A DNA stretch of 37,806 nucleotides from Aliterella atlantica CENA595 (GCF_000952155.1 NZ_JYON01000039.1:1-37806); one strand, 5' to 3'. Shown: positions 8,714-16,347, numbered from the stretch's first letter. Notes: generated by a model from the sequence alone, not told the origin. Numbers and translations are program-made.

Positions 8714-11700
8714 CTAAATTGTGGCTTCTGCTTCTAATTCTATAATTTCATCTGGTTCATCTTGTGGTTTTTGTTGGCGCTCAGTATCATCAGCTAAACG
8801 ATAGAGATAATCGCAGGTATCGCGGATAAGATTTAATTGCATACCTGCTAAACGAGCGCGATCGCTCTTAAATGTCTCATCAAAAATCACCTCAACAAAA
8901 TACTTAGCAAATTCATAGATTGCTTGTCGTTCTTCCTCGGAATTTAAAGCAGGTTTCCACTTGCCATCTATAAAGGTTAAAGTGGGTTTTCCCTCCGCAG
9001 TACGTCGCCTAACATTTTTCATTAACGTTGATAAACGTGCAGCTACAAGTTGAGTTAAAGACTCATTATCACTAGCTAAAGCTTTATCAATTTTTAAAAC
9101 TACATTCGCAGCCTCATCAATTGGTTTTAAAACTGCATTAGCTTTAGCATATTGGCTTTTTGCCCGATAAAACTTGCGATAAAGTTCAGTTAAATTTTCT
9201 AATTTAGTCATCTCATCTCCTTTTGGCTCGAAGTAGTAGTAAAAGTCAAAGTACAATTTAATTTTGGAAATTGGTACAGATTTAATCTCAGGAATTTGTA
9301 CAGAATTGCTTTTTGGTTTACGTAGCCATTTACTAAGGTAGTGAAAGACGTAAAGAGGGCTAGTTTCTAAATCGCGCGCTAACGCTGCTAATTTCCCCCA
9401 ATCAGGATTTCCATCTTTTTTACGATTGACTTCCAAGTGAATGCAATAAGCCGCACTAAGAGCATTAAGCGGGGAAAATTTACGCTGGTTTAGGCTACGA
9501 GGGACGATACTATCTAATCGGTACTCAGCTTGTTTAATTAAAGAGTGAATTGCTTGATGTTCTCCGTCTAGTAAAACCGTCTGTTCAAAATCAGCACCAC
9601 TAATAAAAGGTGGTACGGGTGACTCTGAAGCAACTGTTTTGATATCTAAGACTAGCGGTAACGCTAATGCTAACCATGCAGGCATTACCCAAGATTCTAT
9701 ATCTGTAGCATCTTTTCCTGGTGGTAGTGCTAGAAAGAAAAATGTAAGTGGTTGATTTTCTGGATAACTAATTTTGAAGGTGCGATCGTTTTCCGGCTGC
9801 AAATCTTCTTTAATTAGTAACGCATCAACTTTTTGATAATTGTCAAGAGTAAAATTAGCTTCTTGCTTTTCTGTAATTAGGTATTTGCGGATGTCTGCAT
9901 CAAATCGCGATCGCTCAATCCAAGTATAAGCTTTTTGTAAAAACTTATTAGTTTCTGGTGTAAAAAAATAAGCGGGATAAAGGTACAGATATCTATACTT
10001 GCGTCCTTCAAAGTCTCCTCCTGTAGCGTTGGTTTGGTTCATTAAAATTTGCCTTAACATGATCTCTATTGACCAAATCGAGCAAATTTGCCGTTTAGCG
10101 GCTTGGGCGTTAAATAATATCTGGCGGTTACTGTAAACTTGGGGAGCAAATAATGTTGCTGATTCCATTTGTTCTGTAACAGTATAGGAAGAACTCGACA
10201 TTGCACAAACGTTTTCTCGTCCTCTACCTGTTACTTTAGCGGCGCTATATCTGCTAATTTCGGTTAAAAAAGGTTGTATTTCTGGCGTAACAACTGCACC
10301 TGCTGGTAAACAAACAACTCGATTTACATAGGTGCGGATATCATCCCAACCATCAGAAATTGTGAATTGCTCTAAAGTTGGCTTAATTAAGGTAGCCGCA
10401 TAATTTACCATCTCCGTCATTCTTTCCCTAATTTGAGCTTCATCTAAACCCAAATTACGCTGAAAATATTGCGCTGCTATGTAATACCAATCAAGGGGTA
10501 CGCCTCCAGTTTTTTTTAAAGTTTGAATGGCTTGTATAGCAGATATTTCAGTTGATAAGCCCAAATATTCAGCAAGTTTGTGAGTTAAGTTTAAATTTGG
10601 GATCTCTTTACGGTTAGCTTTAGGTTGCTGCTTTTGCCAAGTATTTAAGCGATCGCACCATTCACTCCAAATTCCTCTACATAGGGTATCTCCAAATTCT
10701 GCTAACCTATCAATGCGATAATCTTCACCAAATTCTAGATTGAGATTAGTAGGTAAATCCCCTGCATTCTGAAAAGCAACTAAGCTATCACTACGTTTTT
10801 TAGCTGAGGAACTTTTTGTACTAGGAATTAGTCTACTAGCTGCATTAACACTAACTTCCATTAGCTGAATAGCATCAAAGAACAACCAATAGTAATCAGC
10901 AAATTTAAAACCTTTCCCATCCCGTCCAAAACCTGTTTGATCTCGTTTTAATCTATCTCCACATAAAATTTTGATTTTGGCAATTACTAGATTAGGTAGG
11001 TTACTTATATCAATTACCGGAGCATTGGGTTTAGTTAAATAAACAACTCCATCTGGTAAATATAGTAATGCTGTATAAAAATCTTGGGGATGAGCTTCTA
11101 TTAAAGCATTATTTAAAATATTAGTTATAACTCCACGATTGTCTGACAAAGAGTGATAACTAAACTTCAATTGTCCATTGCTTAAGCTAGTTAGTTCTTC
11201 AAACAATCCATTATTATCTACATCGCCTGGACGCTTTATTACTGAAGCGAATAAATCTGATAATCTAACAAGGCTGGCAAGAATACTTCTAGTTCTACCA
11301 TCTAATTTAGGGTTTAATCCACGAATTTCTAAACCTAAATCAGCGTCGTATTTAACTCCTGCATTATTACTTAGCCACACTATGTCATCAATATGTTTTT
11401 CCCAATCATCACCTAGTAAATAATTCAAACCTAGATCGGTGATTTTTTTAGCAATATATTCTCGTCCAAAGTTAGGCGCATCGGATTTATGAGGTTGATC
11501 TTTTTGCCAATGGCGATTTTTAAATTTACCTTCGTTATCATTAGCATTTAACCAGGCGGGATAATCAGGAAACTTATCAAAGTCATGTAAAAGATAAGAT
11601 ACGATAAATAAACAAATTACGATATCGTTACAGTAGCGTTTAACAGGATTGGTTGCTTGTTCTAATCTCAGTTGTTTTAGTATTCGATAAGTAGGAAGTA

Positions 11701-12019
11701 GCCCATTTAAAAGGTGAGATATAAAAGACTGATCGTGTTTACTGCGTTCAACATTTTTACCTTCTGCGCGTCTATCTTCCGTAAATTGACCTCCTTTTGC
11801 TGTTGCTCCTCCTAACTGGGAAAATAGATTAGGTACAACATTTTCAGCTAAGTTTTCTAAAATGCGATCGCTTTTGTTTCCTTCTGTATCTAGAATCGCC
11901 TGCTTAAACAATTTGATTGTCAAAAGTTCAGCTTTTATCGGGGTTTCATCATCTAGATTTTGCGTAGCATCAAACTCTAATGTTTCTAAAGGTAAATCGT
12001 CAAAATTATTATCAGCCAT
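8714..12019 (-). CDS. cas10d: Type I-D large subunit Cas10d (Csc3) with HD nuclease
   Basis: This is the large subunit of the I-D interference complex. In I-D the HD nuclease resides here rather than on Cas3. The 1101-residue protein shows an HD-type centre at residues 95-150: KHDQSFISHLLNG, then YLLHDFDKFPDYP with His145-Asp146. I see no GGDD cyclase motif, as expected for Cas10d. The remainder is large and matches I-D Csc3 in length. The gene lies between the RAMA-like gene (105 bp gap containing an inverted repeat) and csc2. It appears full length. Confidence 0.95.
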   Translation of the reverse strand: MADNNFDDLPLETLEFDATQNLDDETPIKAELLTIKLFKQAILDTEGNKSDRILENLAENVVPNLFSQLGGATAKGGQFTEDRRAEGKNVERSKHDQSFISHLLNGLLPTYRILKQLRLEQATNPVKRYCNDIVICLFIVSYLLHDFDKFPDYPAWLNANDNEGKFKNRHWQKDQPHKSDAPNFGREYIAKKITDLGLNYLLGDDWEKHIDDIVWLSNNAGVKYDADLGLEIRGLNPKLDGRTRSILASLVRLSDLFASVIKRPGDVDNNGLFEELTSLSNGQLKFSYHSLSDNRGVITNILNNALIEAHPQDFYTALLYLPDGVVYLTKPNAPVIDISNLPNLVIAKIKILCGDRLKRDQTGFGRDGKGFKFADYYWLFFDAIQLMEVSVNAASRLIPSTKSSSAKKRSDSLVAFQNAGDLPTNLNLEFGEDYRIDRLAEFGDTLCRGIWSEWCDRLNTWQKQQPKANRKEIPNLNLTHKLAEYLGLSTEISAIQAIQTLKKTGGVPLDWYYIAAQYFQRNLGLDEAQIRERMTEMVNYAATLIKPTLEQFTISDGWDDIRTYVNRVVCLPAGAVVTPEIQPFLTEISRYSAAKVTGRGRENVCAMSSSSYTVTEQMESATLFAPQVYSNRQILFNAQAAKRQICSIWSIEIMLRQILMNQTNATGGDFEGRKYRYLYLYPAYFFTPETNKFLQKAYTWIERSRFDADIRKYLITEKQEANFTLDNYQKVDALLIKEDLQPENDRTFKISYPENQPLTFFFLALPPGKDATDIESWVMPAWLALALPLVLDIKTVASESPVPPFISGADFEQTVLLDGEHQAIHSLIKQAEYRLDSIVPRSLNQRKFSPLNALSAAYCIHLEVNRKKDGNPDWGKLAALARDLETSPLYVFHYLSKWLRKPKSNSVQIPEIKSVPISKIKLYFDFYYYFEPKGDEMTKLENLTELYRKFYRAKSQYAKANAVLKPIDEAANVVLKIDKALASDNESLTQLVAARLSTLMKNVRRRTAEGKPTLTFIDGKWKPALNSEEERQAIYEFAKYFVEVIFDETFKSDRARLAGMQLNLIRDTCDYLYRLADDTERQQKPQDEPDEIIELEAEATI

Positions 12020-12079
12020 AAATAAGTTTATTTCTACTCAATTGGTTAATTTTGATGTCTGCAAATACAAAACTTACAA

Positions 12080-12111
12080 GAACAAATATTAAAATTGATA
12101 GCTATTTGTTC
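12080..12111. repeat. Inverted repeat upstream of cas10d
   Basis: GAACAAATA (12080-12088) and TATTTGTTC (12103-12111) form a perfect 9-bp inverted repeat with a 14-bp spacer. It lies between the cas10d start and the stop of the RAMA-like gene. It may be an operator or an mRNA stem-loop that sets relative expression. It has no T-run, so it is a poor rho-independent terminator. Confidence 0.6.
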
Positions 12112-12124
12112 TCGCAAACTCTCT

Positions 12125-12469
12125 TTAATTCTTGGTTGTCCGCCAAATTGCACGTAATTCTTCTAAACGCACCCAGCAACCATCTTTTTTAATCTCTATG
12201 TATTCCCAGCCGTTACACGAACTACCGTTAATCTTTCCAGTCAAGGGACTTGGCTTATCAAATTCTTGTCCATCGCAAACAATAGTTCCTGTTGAAGATA
12301 TTTCTAGACTGTTGATATACTCACGACCGAGTTTTTTGGCTAAATCTCGTTTTAGTTTGACTCGCACAGACATTCCTCGTTTGGTTAGCCCTGCGTCAAG
12401 TAATTGAGTAAGCTTTACATGAAAGTTGGCTATCTTCTTCTTACTTTCGTTATGCTTTTCAAACTCCAA
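12125..12469 (-). CDS. Small RAMA-like protein inside the cas operon
   Basis: This 114-residue protein is not a known Cas subunit. Its layout resembles the RAMA domain (restriction enzyme and adenine methylase associated) and DUF4357-type modules: LTQLLDAGLTKRG at 20-32, a basic strand, then GTIVCDGQEF (61-70), SPLTGKINGSSCNGWEY (74-90), and WVRLEELRAIW (99-109). RAMA domains are thought to recognise modified DNA; whether this one does is unknown. The best start is TTG at 12469, since the frame upstream is open but has no ATG, and the first internal ATG would cut into the domain. It would be the first gene of the cas10d transcript, behind the promoter cluster at 12577-12613. Confidence 0.62.
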   Translation of the reverse strand: MEFEKHNESKKKIANFHVKLTQLLDAGLTKRGMSVRVKLKRDLAKKLGREYINSLEISSTGTIVCDGQEFDKPSPLTGKINGSSCNGWEYIEIKKDGCWVRLEELRAIWRTTKN

Positions 12470-12576
12470 GCTTTTAGGGTTCAGGTAGACAGTTGAGAAA
12501 CTAAGTACGCCTTGATTCTGGCATTTAGGCTATATCTTTATTAGTAAGATGTATGTTCATAATTTCTTGTAGTTAG

Positions 12577-12613
12577 TTGACACTATACTGTCATTGCTAT
12601 TTTTAGATGTCAA
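12577..12613. promoter_or_regulatory. Overlapping promoter and operator cluster upstream of the cas10d operon
   Basis: Three half-sites of TGACA type lie close together: TTGACA (12577-12582), TGTCA (12589-12593) and TGTCAA (12608-12613). The first two form the dyad TGACA-6-TGTCA at 12578-12593. On the minus strand TTGACA (12613-12608) is a perfect -35, with TATAGT (12587-12582) as a -10 at a long 20-bp spacing. On the plus strand TTGACA at 12577 could serve a rightward promoter, with TTTTTA or TTAGAT as a poor -10. So divergent transcription from here is plausible: leftward into the RAMA-like gene and cas10d, rightward into the guide region. Confidence 0.5.
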
Positions 12614-12615
12614 GG

Positions 12616-12653
12616 GTTACTGTAGCCTTAATGATTAAAAATCACTTTCTAGA
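12616..12653 (+). promoter_or_regulatory. Predicted Cascade target site of the crRNA-like guide, with GTT PAM
   Basis: GTT (12616-12618) is followed by ACTGTAGCCTT (12619-12629). The guide sequence after the solitary handle at 12747 reads ACTGTCGCCTT. Ten of the first eleven positions agree, and the single mismatch is position 6, which is flipped out and not read in type I R-loops. GTN is the PAM reported for type I-D. Matching stops after position 11, so binding without cleavage is expected, as for CreA-type guides. The site is 3 bp from the minus-strand -35 at 12613-12608 and just downstream of the possible rightward promoter. Confidence 0.72.
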
Positions 12654-12660
12654 GTGTTAG

Positions 12661-12726
12661 ATGCAGATAAGTGTAACCTTATGTATAGGGAGGAGGGTTC
12701 GCAGTTCGGTACTGCACTCTCCATAA
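12661..12726 (+). other. Candidate CreT-like mini-ORF with tandem AGG codons and hairpin
   Basis: A 21-codon frame runs from ATG 12661 to a TAA at 12724-12726 and includes ATA GGG AGG AGG (12685-12696), all uncommon codons. It is followed by a hairpin GCAGT-TCGGT-ACTGC (12701-12715). Known CreT toxin RNAs sequester rare tRNAs through tandem minor codons next to a stable stem. It lies between the guide's predicted target and the guide, where creT lies in known CreTA modules. No strong ribosome site precedes the ATG, and AGGAGG might itself act as a Shine-Dalgarno. This call is speculative. Confidence 0.25.
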
Positions 12727-12781
12727 TGCCTTTTAGGTATTGAAACACTGTCGCCTTCTGATTTTGGGCAAAACCCCTTCT
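12725..12781 (+). ncRNA. Solitary degenerate CRISPR repeat plus guide (CreA/CreR-like RNA)
   Basis: Bases 12725-12746 agree with the last 22 nt of the array repeat (crRNA sense) at 18 positions. The handle ATTGAAAC (12739-12746) is perfect. The hairpin is kept but altered: AATGCC pairs with GGTATT, with one G-U, where the array has AATCC/GGATT. The 5' half of the repeat is lost. The next 35 nt (12747-12781) would be the spacer-like guide, ending before the cas3' stop at 12793. Its start matches the PAM-flanked site at 12616-12629. It is read on the plus strand, opposite to the cas genes. No clear second repeat follows. This resembles CreA or CreR guides known from other type I systems. Confidence 0.75.
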
Positions 12782-12792
12782 CCCTATCCTTT

Positions 12793-14895
12793 TCAGCAAA
12801 TCCATCCTTCATCCTCTCTTGGCTCCCAGTGCCAAATTAGGGTTTCTAACAACAACGCAGACTGTCCAAAAGCAATTGTGTATGCTGGTTTTCGGTCGTT
12901 TAAGCGATCGCTTAAAGAGTATGCTTGAAAGTGTATCGGTAGTCCTAACTTGGCTCGTAGGGTGGCGCGATCGCAATCAGAGATATAGCAAACTAGACCT
13001 CTTTGGTACAAAGCTTTACTAACATCATTAATACCTGTGGAAACTTGCAAGCCTTTAAGAACTTGCACCTTACTCGATTTAGCAATTGTACTGATGTCGC
13101 CAGAATGATAAAAATGCCAATCTTCCCGTATTTCTCTATAACCTGTCAATTTCAAGTAACATAAAGCCTTCTCAAATCGAGTTGTCAATAACCCTGCTTG
13201 TTTTGCTTGTTGAATAAACTGGGGCTTTTCCATCCATTCAAAAGTAAAATTACTAATCAAACTAGGAAGGTTATAAGTTTTAAAGCGAGCGCTTTCTGGT
13301 TCGTTTCTATTCGTGTCATCATAAATCGCACAATCTAACTGACTACTCCCGCGAAAATTCCGCGCTTCATCAATTACTTTCTGTTTTCCTTCACTCTGGC
13401 AATGTTTAATTTGTCCGTACTTTTTATTAACGCTGATCTTTAAAGCTTTTTGAACATCATTGCCGAAGTTTTGAGCAGCTTCAGGGTAGTAATGTTTAAG
13501 CCTCAAAAGCTCAGAATACACGCAGGTTGATTGAATCCCACCCCATCGTTGCGGATATTGTCTAAAATCATTAATAGAGGAGTAGCGATCGCGGATAGCC
13601 TGAGAAAAAGTAATGCGATCGTAAGTTTCACCATCCTGCAACGGATGTAAATCTCTTTCAAATAGTCGCTCTATAATAAAATTTGGAAGTAGAGCATAAG
13701 CTTGATAGATTTCAAAATCTTTATGTCTGCCTAACCTTCCGAAACGTTGAATAAAGTTACCAGCATCCGCCGCTTCAAAGACTAAAAAATTAATCCGAAA
13801 GTCAACTCCTACATCAATTGTAGATGTACCTAAAAGTAAATCTGCTTCTATAACCGATCTTGATTTTTCGGTTTCACCTGTTAAACCTGTGTTTTCTCGT
13901 ACTTGTAATCCTAGCGGTTCAAAAAGTGCCTTAAACTTAGGGATTAGTTTTTTTACAGCAGCAATGGAATTAAGAATTATTGCACCTTTACTACCTGGGT
14001 AAGTTTGAAAAAACTTTAATATGGTTGTTTCCGCATTATTTAAAATCCAATCGTAACTAGAACGTATATTCGGTTCTATATTTTGAGGAAAAATTAAATT
14101 AATTGGCTGGCTAATTTGTCGCCAGCTTTTACTTGTTTCATTTAAAGAAAACTTATAAGCATTCTGCTTAACTGGGTCAATAACACGGTATCTCAATCCA
14201 GCTTGAGACAAAAAATCCTGTAATAGCTCGTTAGGAGTAGCCGAGAGAAATAAGAATTGCTTACCAGGAACAGTATGCTTAATTAGTAATATTGCATTGA
14301 TTACGTTGGTAATTTGAGGAGATGAGAAGATATGAAACTCATCGAAAATGAATAAGTTATAGTTGTTGTCAATATTCGCGAACAATTTATTGGCATTGTC
14401 GCCTTTACCCTGTTTGTTGCGTCGTAAGTAACGAAAATCATGAATGTAGTGAAAAATATCAGGATTTGTAAGCAGAATTTCTGAATTAATAGCACGATTA
14501 AGTAATGCTGCTTGTTTTGAAGATAGTTTAGTTGTTTCGATAAAATCCTCAAGTATAGCTGCGTTCAAACGATAAACTTGAAGATCGTGTTTAGTAGGTT
14601 GAAACTGATTTTTATAGCTTTGTACTTGTTTTTCTTGATCTCGTGCTAATTCATTCGTAGGGTACATCGCTAAAGTGGACGTGCAGTTAGTCATTGCTGG
14701 AAGGTAAGCGGCTAAGCTTTTACCATCTCCGGTCATCGCTGTATTAAAAACTACGTCAATACTGGGATCGCATAACGCCTCCAAAGTTGCGGCTTGATGC
14801 CAAGAAAGCGACCAATTTTCCGGTAATTGCACTCCTTCTGGTGTCAGGACTGTTTGAGAGTAAACAGGTTTGAGAATAATAGAATAATCGGACAT
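12793..14895 (-). CDS. cas3: Type I-D helicase Cas3' (no HD domain)
   Basis: Cas3' is the SF2 helicase recruited to the I-D R-loop to unwind DNA for the HD nuclease on Cas10d. Visible motifs, numbered from an upstream in-frame Met at 14961, are Walker A TGDGKS (77-82), DEFH box (207-210), SAT (240-242), TSTIDVGVDF (379-388) and QRFGRLGRH (405-413). No HD domain is present, as expected for I-D. I chose MSDYSIILKPVYSQ at 14895 as the start because family members begin there; ATGs at 14934 and 14961 are alternatives, the latter pressing on the GTACGG repeats. It diverges from the WYL regulator, and a 323-bp gap separates it from the cas10d operon. Confidence 0.92.
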   Translation of the reverse strand: MSDYSIILKPVYSQTVLTPEGVQLPENWSLSWHQAATLEALCDPSIDVVFNTAMTGDGKSLAAYLPAMTNCTSTLAMYPTNELARDQEKQVQSYKNQFQPTKHDLQVYRLNAAILEDFIETTKLSSKQAALLNRAINSEILLTNPDIFHYIHDFRYLRRNKQGKGDNANKLFANIDNNYNLFIFDEFHIFSSPQITNVINAILLIKHTVPGKQFLFLSATPNELLQDFLSQAGLRYRVIDPVKQNAYKFSLNETSKSWRQISQPINLIFPQNIEPNIRSSYDWILNNAETTILKFFQTYPGSKGAIILNSIAAVKKLIPKFKALFEPLGLQVRENTGLTGETEKSRSVIEADLLLGTSTIDVGVDFRINFLVFEAADAGNFIQRFGRLGRHKDFEIYQAYALLPNFIIERLFERDLHPLQDGETYDRITFSQAIRDRYSSINDFRQYPQRWGGIQSTCVYSELLRLKHYYPEAAQNFGNDVQKALKISVNKKYGQIKHCQSEGKQKVIDEARNFRGSSQLDCAIYDDTNRNEPESARFKTYNLPSLISNFTFEWMEKPQFIQQAKQAGLLTTRFEKALCYLKLTGYREIREDWHFYHSGDISTIAKSSKVQVLKGLQVSTGINDVSKALYQRGLVCYISDCDRATLRAKLGLPIHFQAYSLSDRLNDRKPAYTIAFGQSALLLETLIWHWEPREDEGWIC

Positions 14896-14955
14896 ACGAT
14901 TAAAAATTGCCCGTAATTTGTTGTTAATTGCCATCTTTACATTCAAAATAAAGAT

Positions 14956-14995
14956 CGTCAATAGAAAGTACGGTTAAAGTGTACGGACAAACACA
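14956..14995. promoter_or_regulatory. Divergent cas3'/WYL promoter region with GTACGG direct repeats
   Basis: The region between the divergent cas3' and WYL-regulator genes holds two GTACGG direct repeats, 14968-14973 and 14981-14986, 13 bp apart (just over one helical turn). On the minus strand TTGACG (14961-14956) is a fair -35 for cas3'. Paired hexamers fit binding by a ribbon-helix-helix protein such as the adjacent regulator, suggesting autoregulation and control of cas3'. The operator role is inferred. Confidence 0.5.
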
Positions 14996-15850
14996 ATGAG
15001 TCGTAAAGGTCAGTCAATTACCCTATCTATTTCTGAGCGAGACAAAGCGCAATTAGAAGAAATTGCGCTCAAATTCGGGATATTGTGGGGCGATCGCCCG
15101 AATATATCTAAATTGGTAGAAGCGATCGCTCGTCAACAATTAGCGATCGCTCCCAATCACGATTGGTCAACAAATCGCTTGGAGGCGTTAGTGCAATCTG
15201 TCCGTACTTTGACAGATGCAGGTAAGAGTGAAGAAGCCTTAGCGATCGCCGATTTACTCCTCGAACGCAGCGAACTGTCCATACCTTTGCGTAGTCAGAT
15301 AGAACGCTTTAAGGAAAATCTACCCCCAGAGTGGCGATTAAAAATTGATAACTACAGACTGCGAAACCAACCATTTCAATTGTCTTATCAAGATGCTACA
15401 GGTAAAACATGGAGTTTTACTGTCCGCCATGCTCAAATTAATCGTCACGAACGAGGAGAATATTTAGATTGCTGGTGCGAGGAAACAGAAGGAAATTTAG
15501 ACATATCAGAATTAACTAATAACTGGAGTCTGCGCTTAGACAGAATAACCGAAGCTGCGATCTTACCAATTAAAGGTGAATGGCATTCTACCTTGGCTCA
15601 AATAGAAGTAGAAATGCATATAGTTGGAGGATTAGCCTTTGCCTATCAAACCAAAACAAACGAAGACATAGTAAATGAATGGTTGGAAGATAAACAAGGT
15701 GTAAGGCGAGTTGTCAAACTGATATCAAATACTTACTGGTTTACTCGATATGTATTGCAGAATGCACCAGATATTGTAGTCGTCTCGCCGGAGAGCGTGC
15801 GCGATCGCATTAAACAAAAACTACAAACTTCCTATTCTTTGTATTTCTGA
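14996..15850 (+). CDS. RHH/WYL-domain transcriptional regulator of the CRISPR locus
   Basis: The 284-residue protein has an N-terminal ribbon-helix-helix-like segment (QSITLSISERDKAQLEEIA, residues 6-24, then ISKLVEAIARQQL). A WYL domain core follows near 126-187: FQLSYQDATGKTWSF ... NWSLRLDRI. WYL domains sense ligands, probably nucleic acids or nucleotides, and often control defence loci. A WYL protein (Sll7009) diverges from the I-D cas genes of Synechocystis 6803 and represses crRNA accumulation; this gene holds the same position. The start is the ATG at 14996. It ends before a HIP1-based inverted repeat. Confidence 0.85.
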   Translation: MSRKGQSITLSISERDKAQLEEIALKFGILWGDRPNISKLVEAIARQQLAIAPNHDWSTNRLEALVQSVRTLTDAGKSEEALAIADLLLERSELSIPLRSQIERFKENLPPEWRLKIDNYRLRNQPFQLSYQDATGKTWSFTVRHAQINRHERGEYLDCWCEETEGNLDISELTNNWSLRLDRITEAAILPIKGEWHSTLAQIEVEMHIVGGLAFAYQTKTNEDIVNEWLEDKQGVRRVVKLISNTYWFTRYVLQNAPDIVVVSPESVRDRIKQKLQTSYSLYF

Positions 15851-15857
15851 CAAAAAA

Positions 15858-15889
15858 GCGATCGCCCATTCACTTACTTGGGCGATCGC
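15858..15889. terminator. HIP1-based inverted repeat between convergent genes
   Basis: GCGATCGCCCA (15858-15868) and TGGGCGATCGC (15879-15889) make a perfect 11-bp stem with a 10-nt loop. It lies between the convergent WYL and CAAD genes. An A-run precedes it and TTTT follows at about 15897, so it could terminate transcription from both sides. Confidence 0.55.
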
Positions 15890-15905
15890 ATACATCTTTT
15901 AAAAC

Positions 15906-16322
15906 TTACTTATTGAGAAATCCCTGAACAATTTGTGCCAATTCTTGCCGATTTGTGGAACTGAGCAGATAGCGGCTGATAAACCAAACTGAGTAGGCAA
16001 TCCCAACTAATTCAAAAGTTGGCGCTACTAAGGGGATCTCGTTGAGAGCAGCTATTACTGCCAAGCTGACTCTAAAAGCAATCAGCGCACCGATAATTAT
16101 TCCCAGGTTAATTAGTAGCTGTTGATTTTCGCCAAATAATCTCCCTAAGTTCTCAGATAGTTGCGATAAAAAGCTGACAACCTGTGCAAGTATCCATTGC
16201 CCTTTTTGCACAGATTGATTGACAGGCTCAAAATTTGCTTGAGGTGCAGGTTCTAATACCTTAACGGCTTCTGGTGGCGTAGTAGTTTCTACTGTGGGTT
16301 GTTGTACTTGGGATTCTTCCAT
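15906..16322 (-). CDS. CAAD-domain membrane protein
   Basis: This 138-residue protein carries a CAAD domain, first described as an appendage of cyanobacterial aminoacyl-tRNA synthetases and related to the thylakoid-curvature protein CURT1. Residues 1-40 are Pro/Glu/Gln-rich and probably disordered. An amphipathic stretch (41-66) precedes two hydrophobic segments, about 70-93 and 100-120, separated by NEIPLVAP. A short amphipathic tail ends QIVQGFLNK. It should sit in the thylakoid membrane and bend or tether it. It is convergent with the CRISPR regulator and marks the edge of the CRISPR locus. Confidence 0.85.
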   Translation of the reverse strand: MEESQVQQPTVETTTPPEAVKVLEPAPQANFEPVNQSVQKGQWILAQVVSFLSQLSENLGRLFGENQQLLINLGIIIGALIAFRVSLAVIAALNEIPLVAPTFELVGIAYSVWFISRYLLSSTNRQELAQIVQGFLNK

Positions 16323-16347
16323 AATTTTCCTATCCTCAACTCAAAAT

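Noticed and set aside
12488..12592. Two further ACTGTC matches to the guide (12587-12592 plus strand, 12493-12488 minus strand)
   Set aside because: Agreement stops after 6 bases and neither has GTN on the 5' side; the site at 12616 fits far better.
12691..12722. tRNA-like 3' half (GGGTTCGCAGTTCGGTACTGC followed by ACTCTCC; partly quoted)
   Set aside because: The T-loop lacks the conserved A58, and no D-arm or anticodon arm can be drawn, so it is only a hairpin.
12785..12801. Possible second degenerate repeat (TATCCTTTTCAGCAAAT) after the solitary guide
   Set aside because: Only about 11 of 17 positions agree, the partner stem is lost and it overlaps the cas3' end; spacing from the first handle is also shorter than in the array.
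12740..12928. 62-codon plus-strand frame over the guide and the cas3' end
   Set aside because: It is antisense to conserved cas3' coding sequence and needs a TTG start; the conserved signal here is the RNA repeat.
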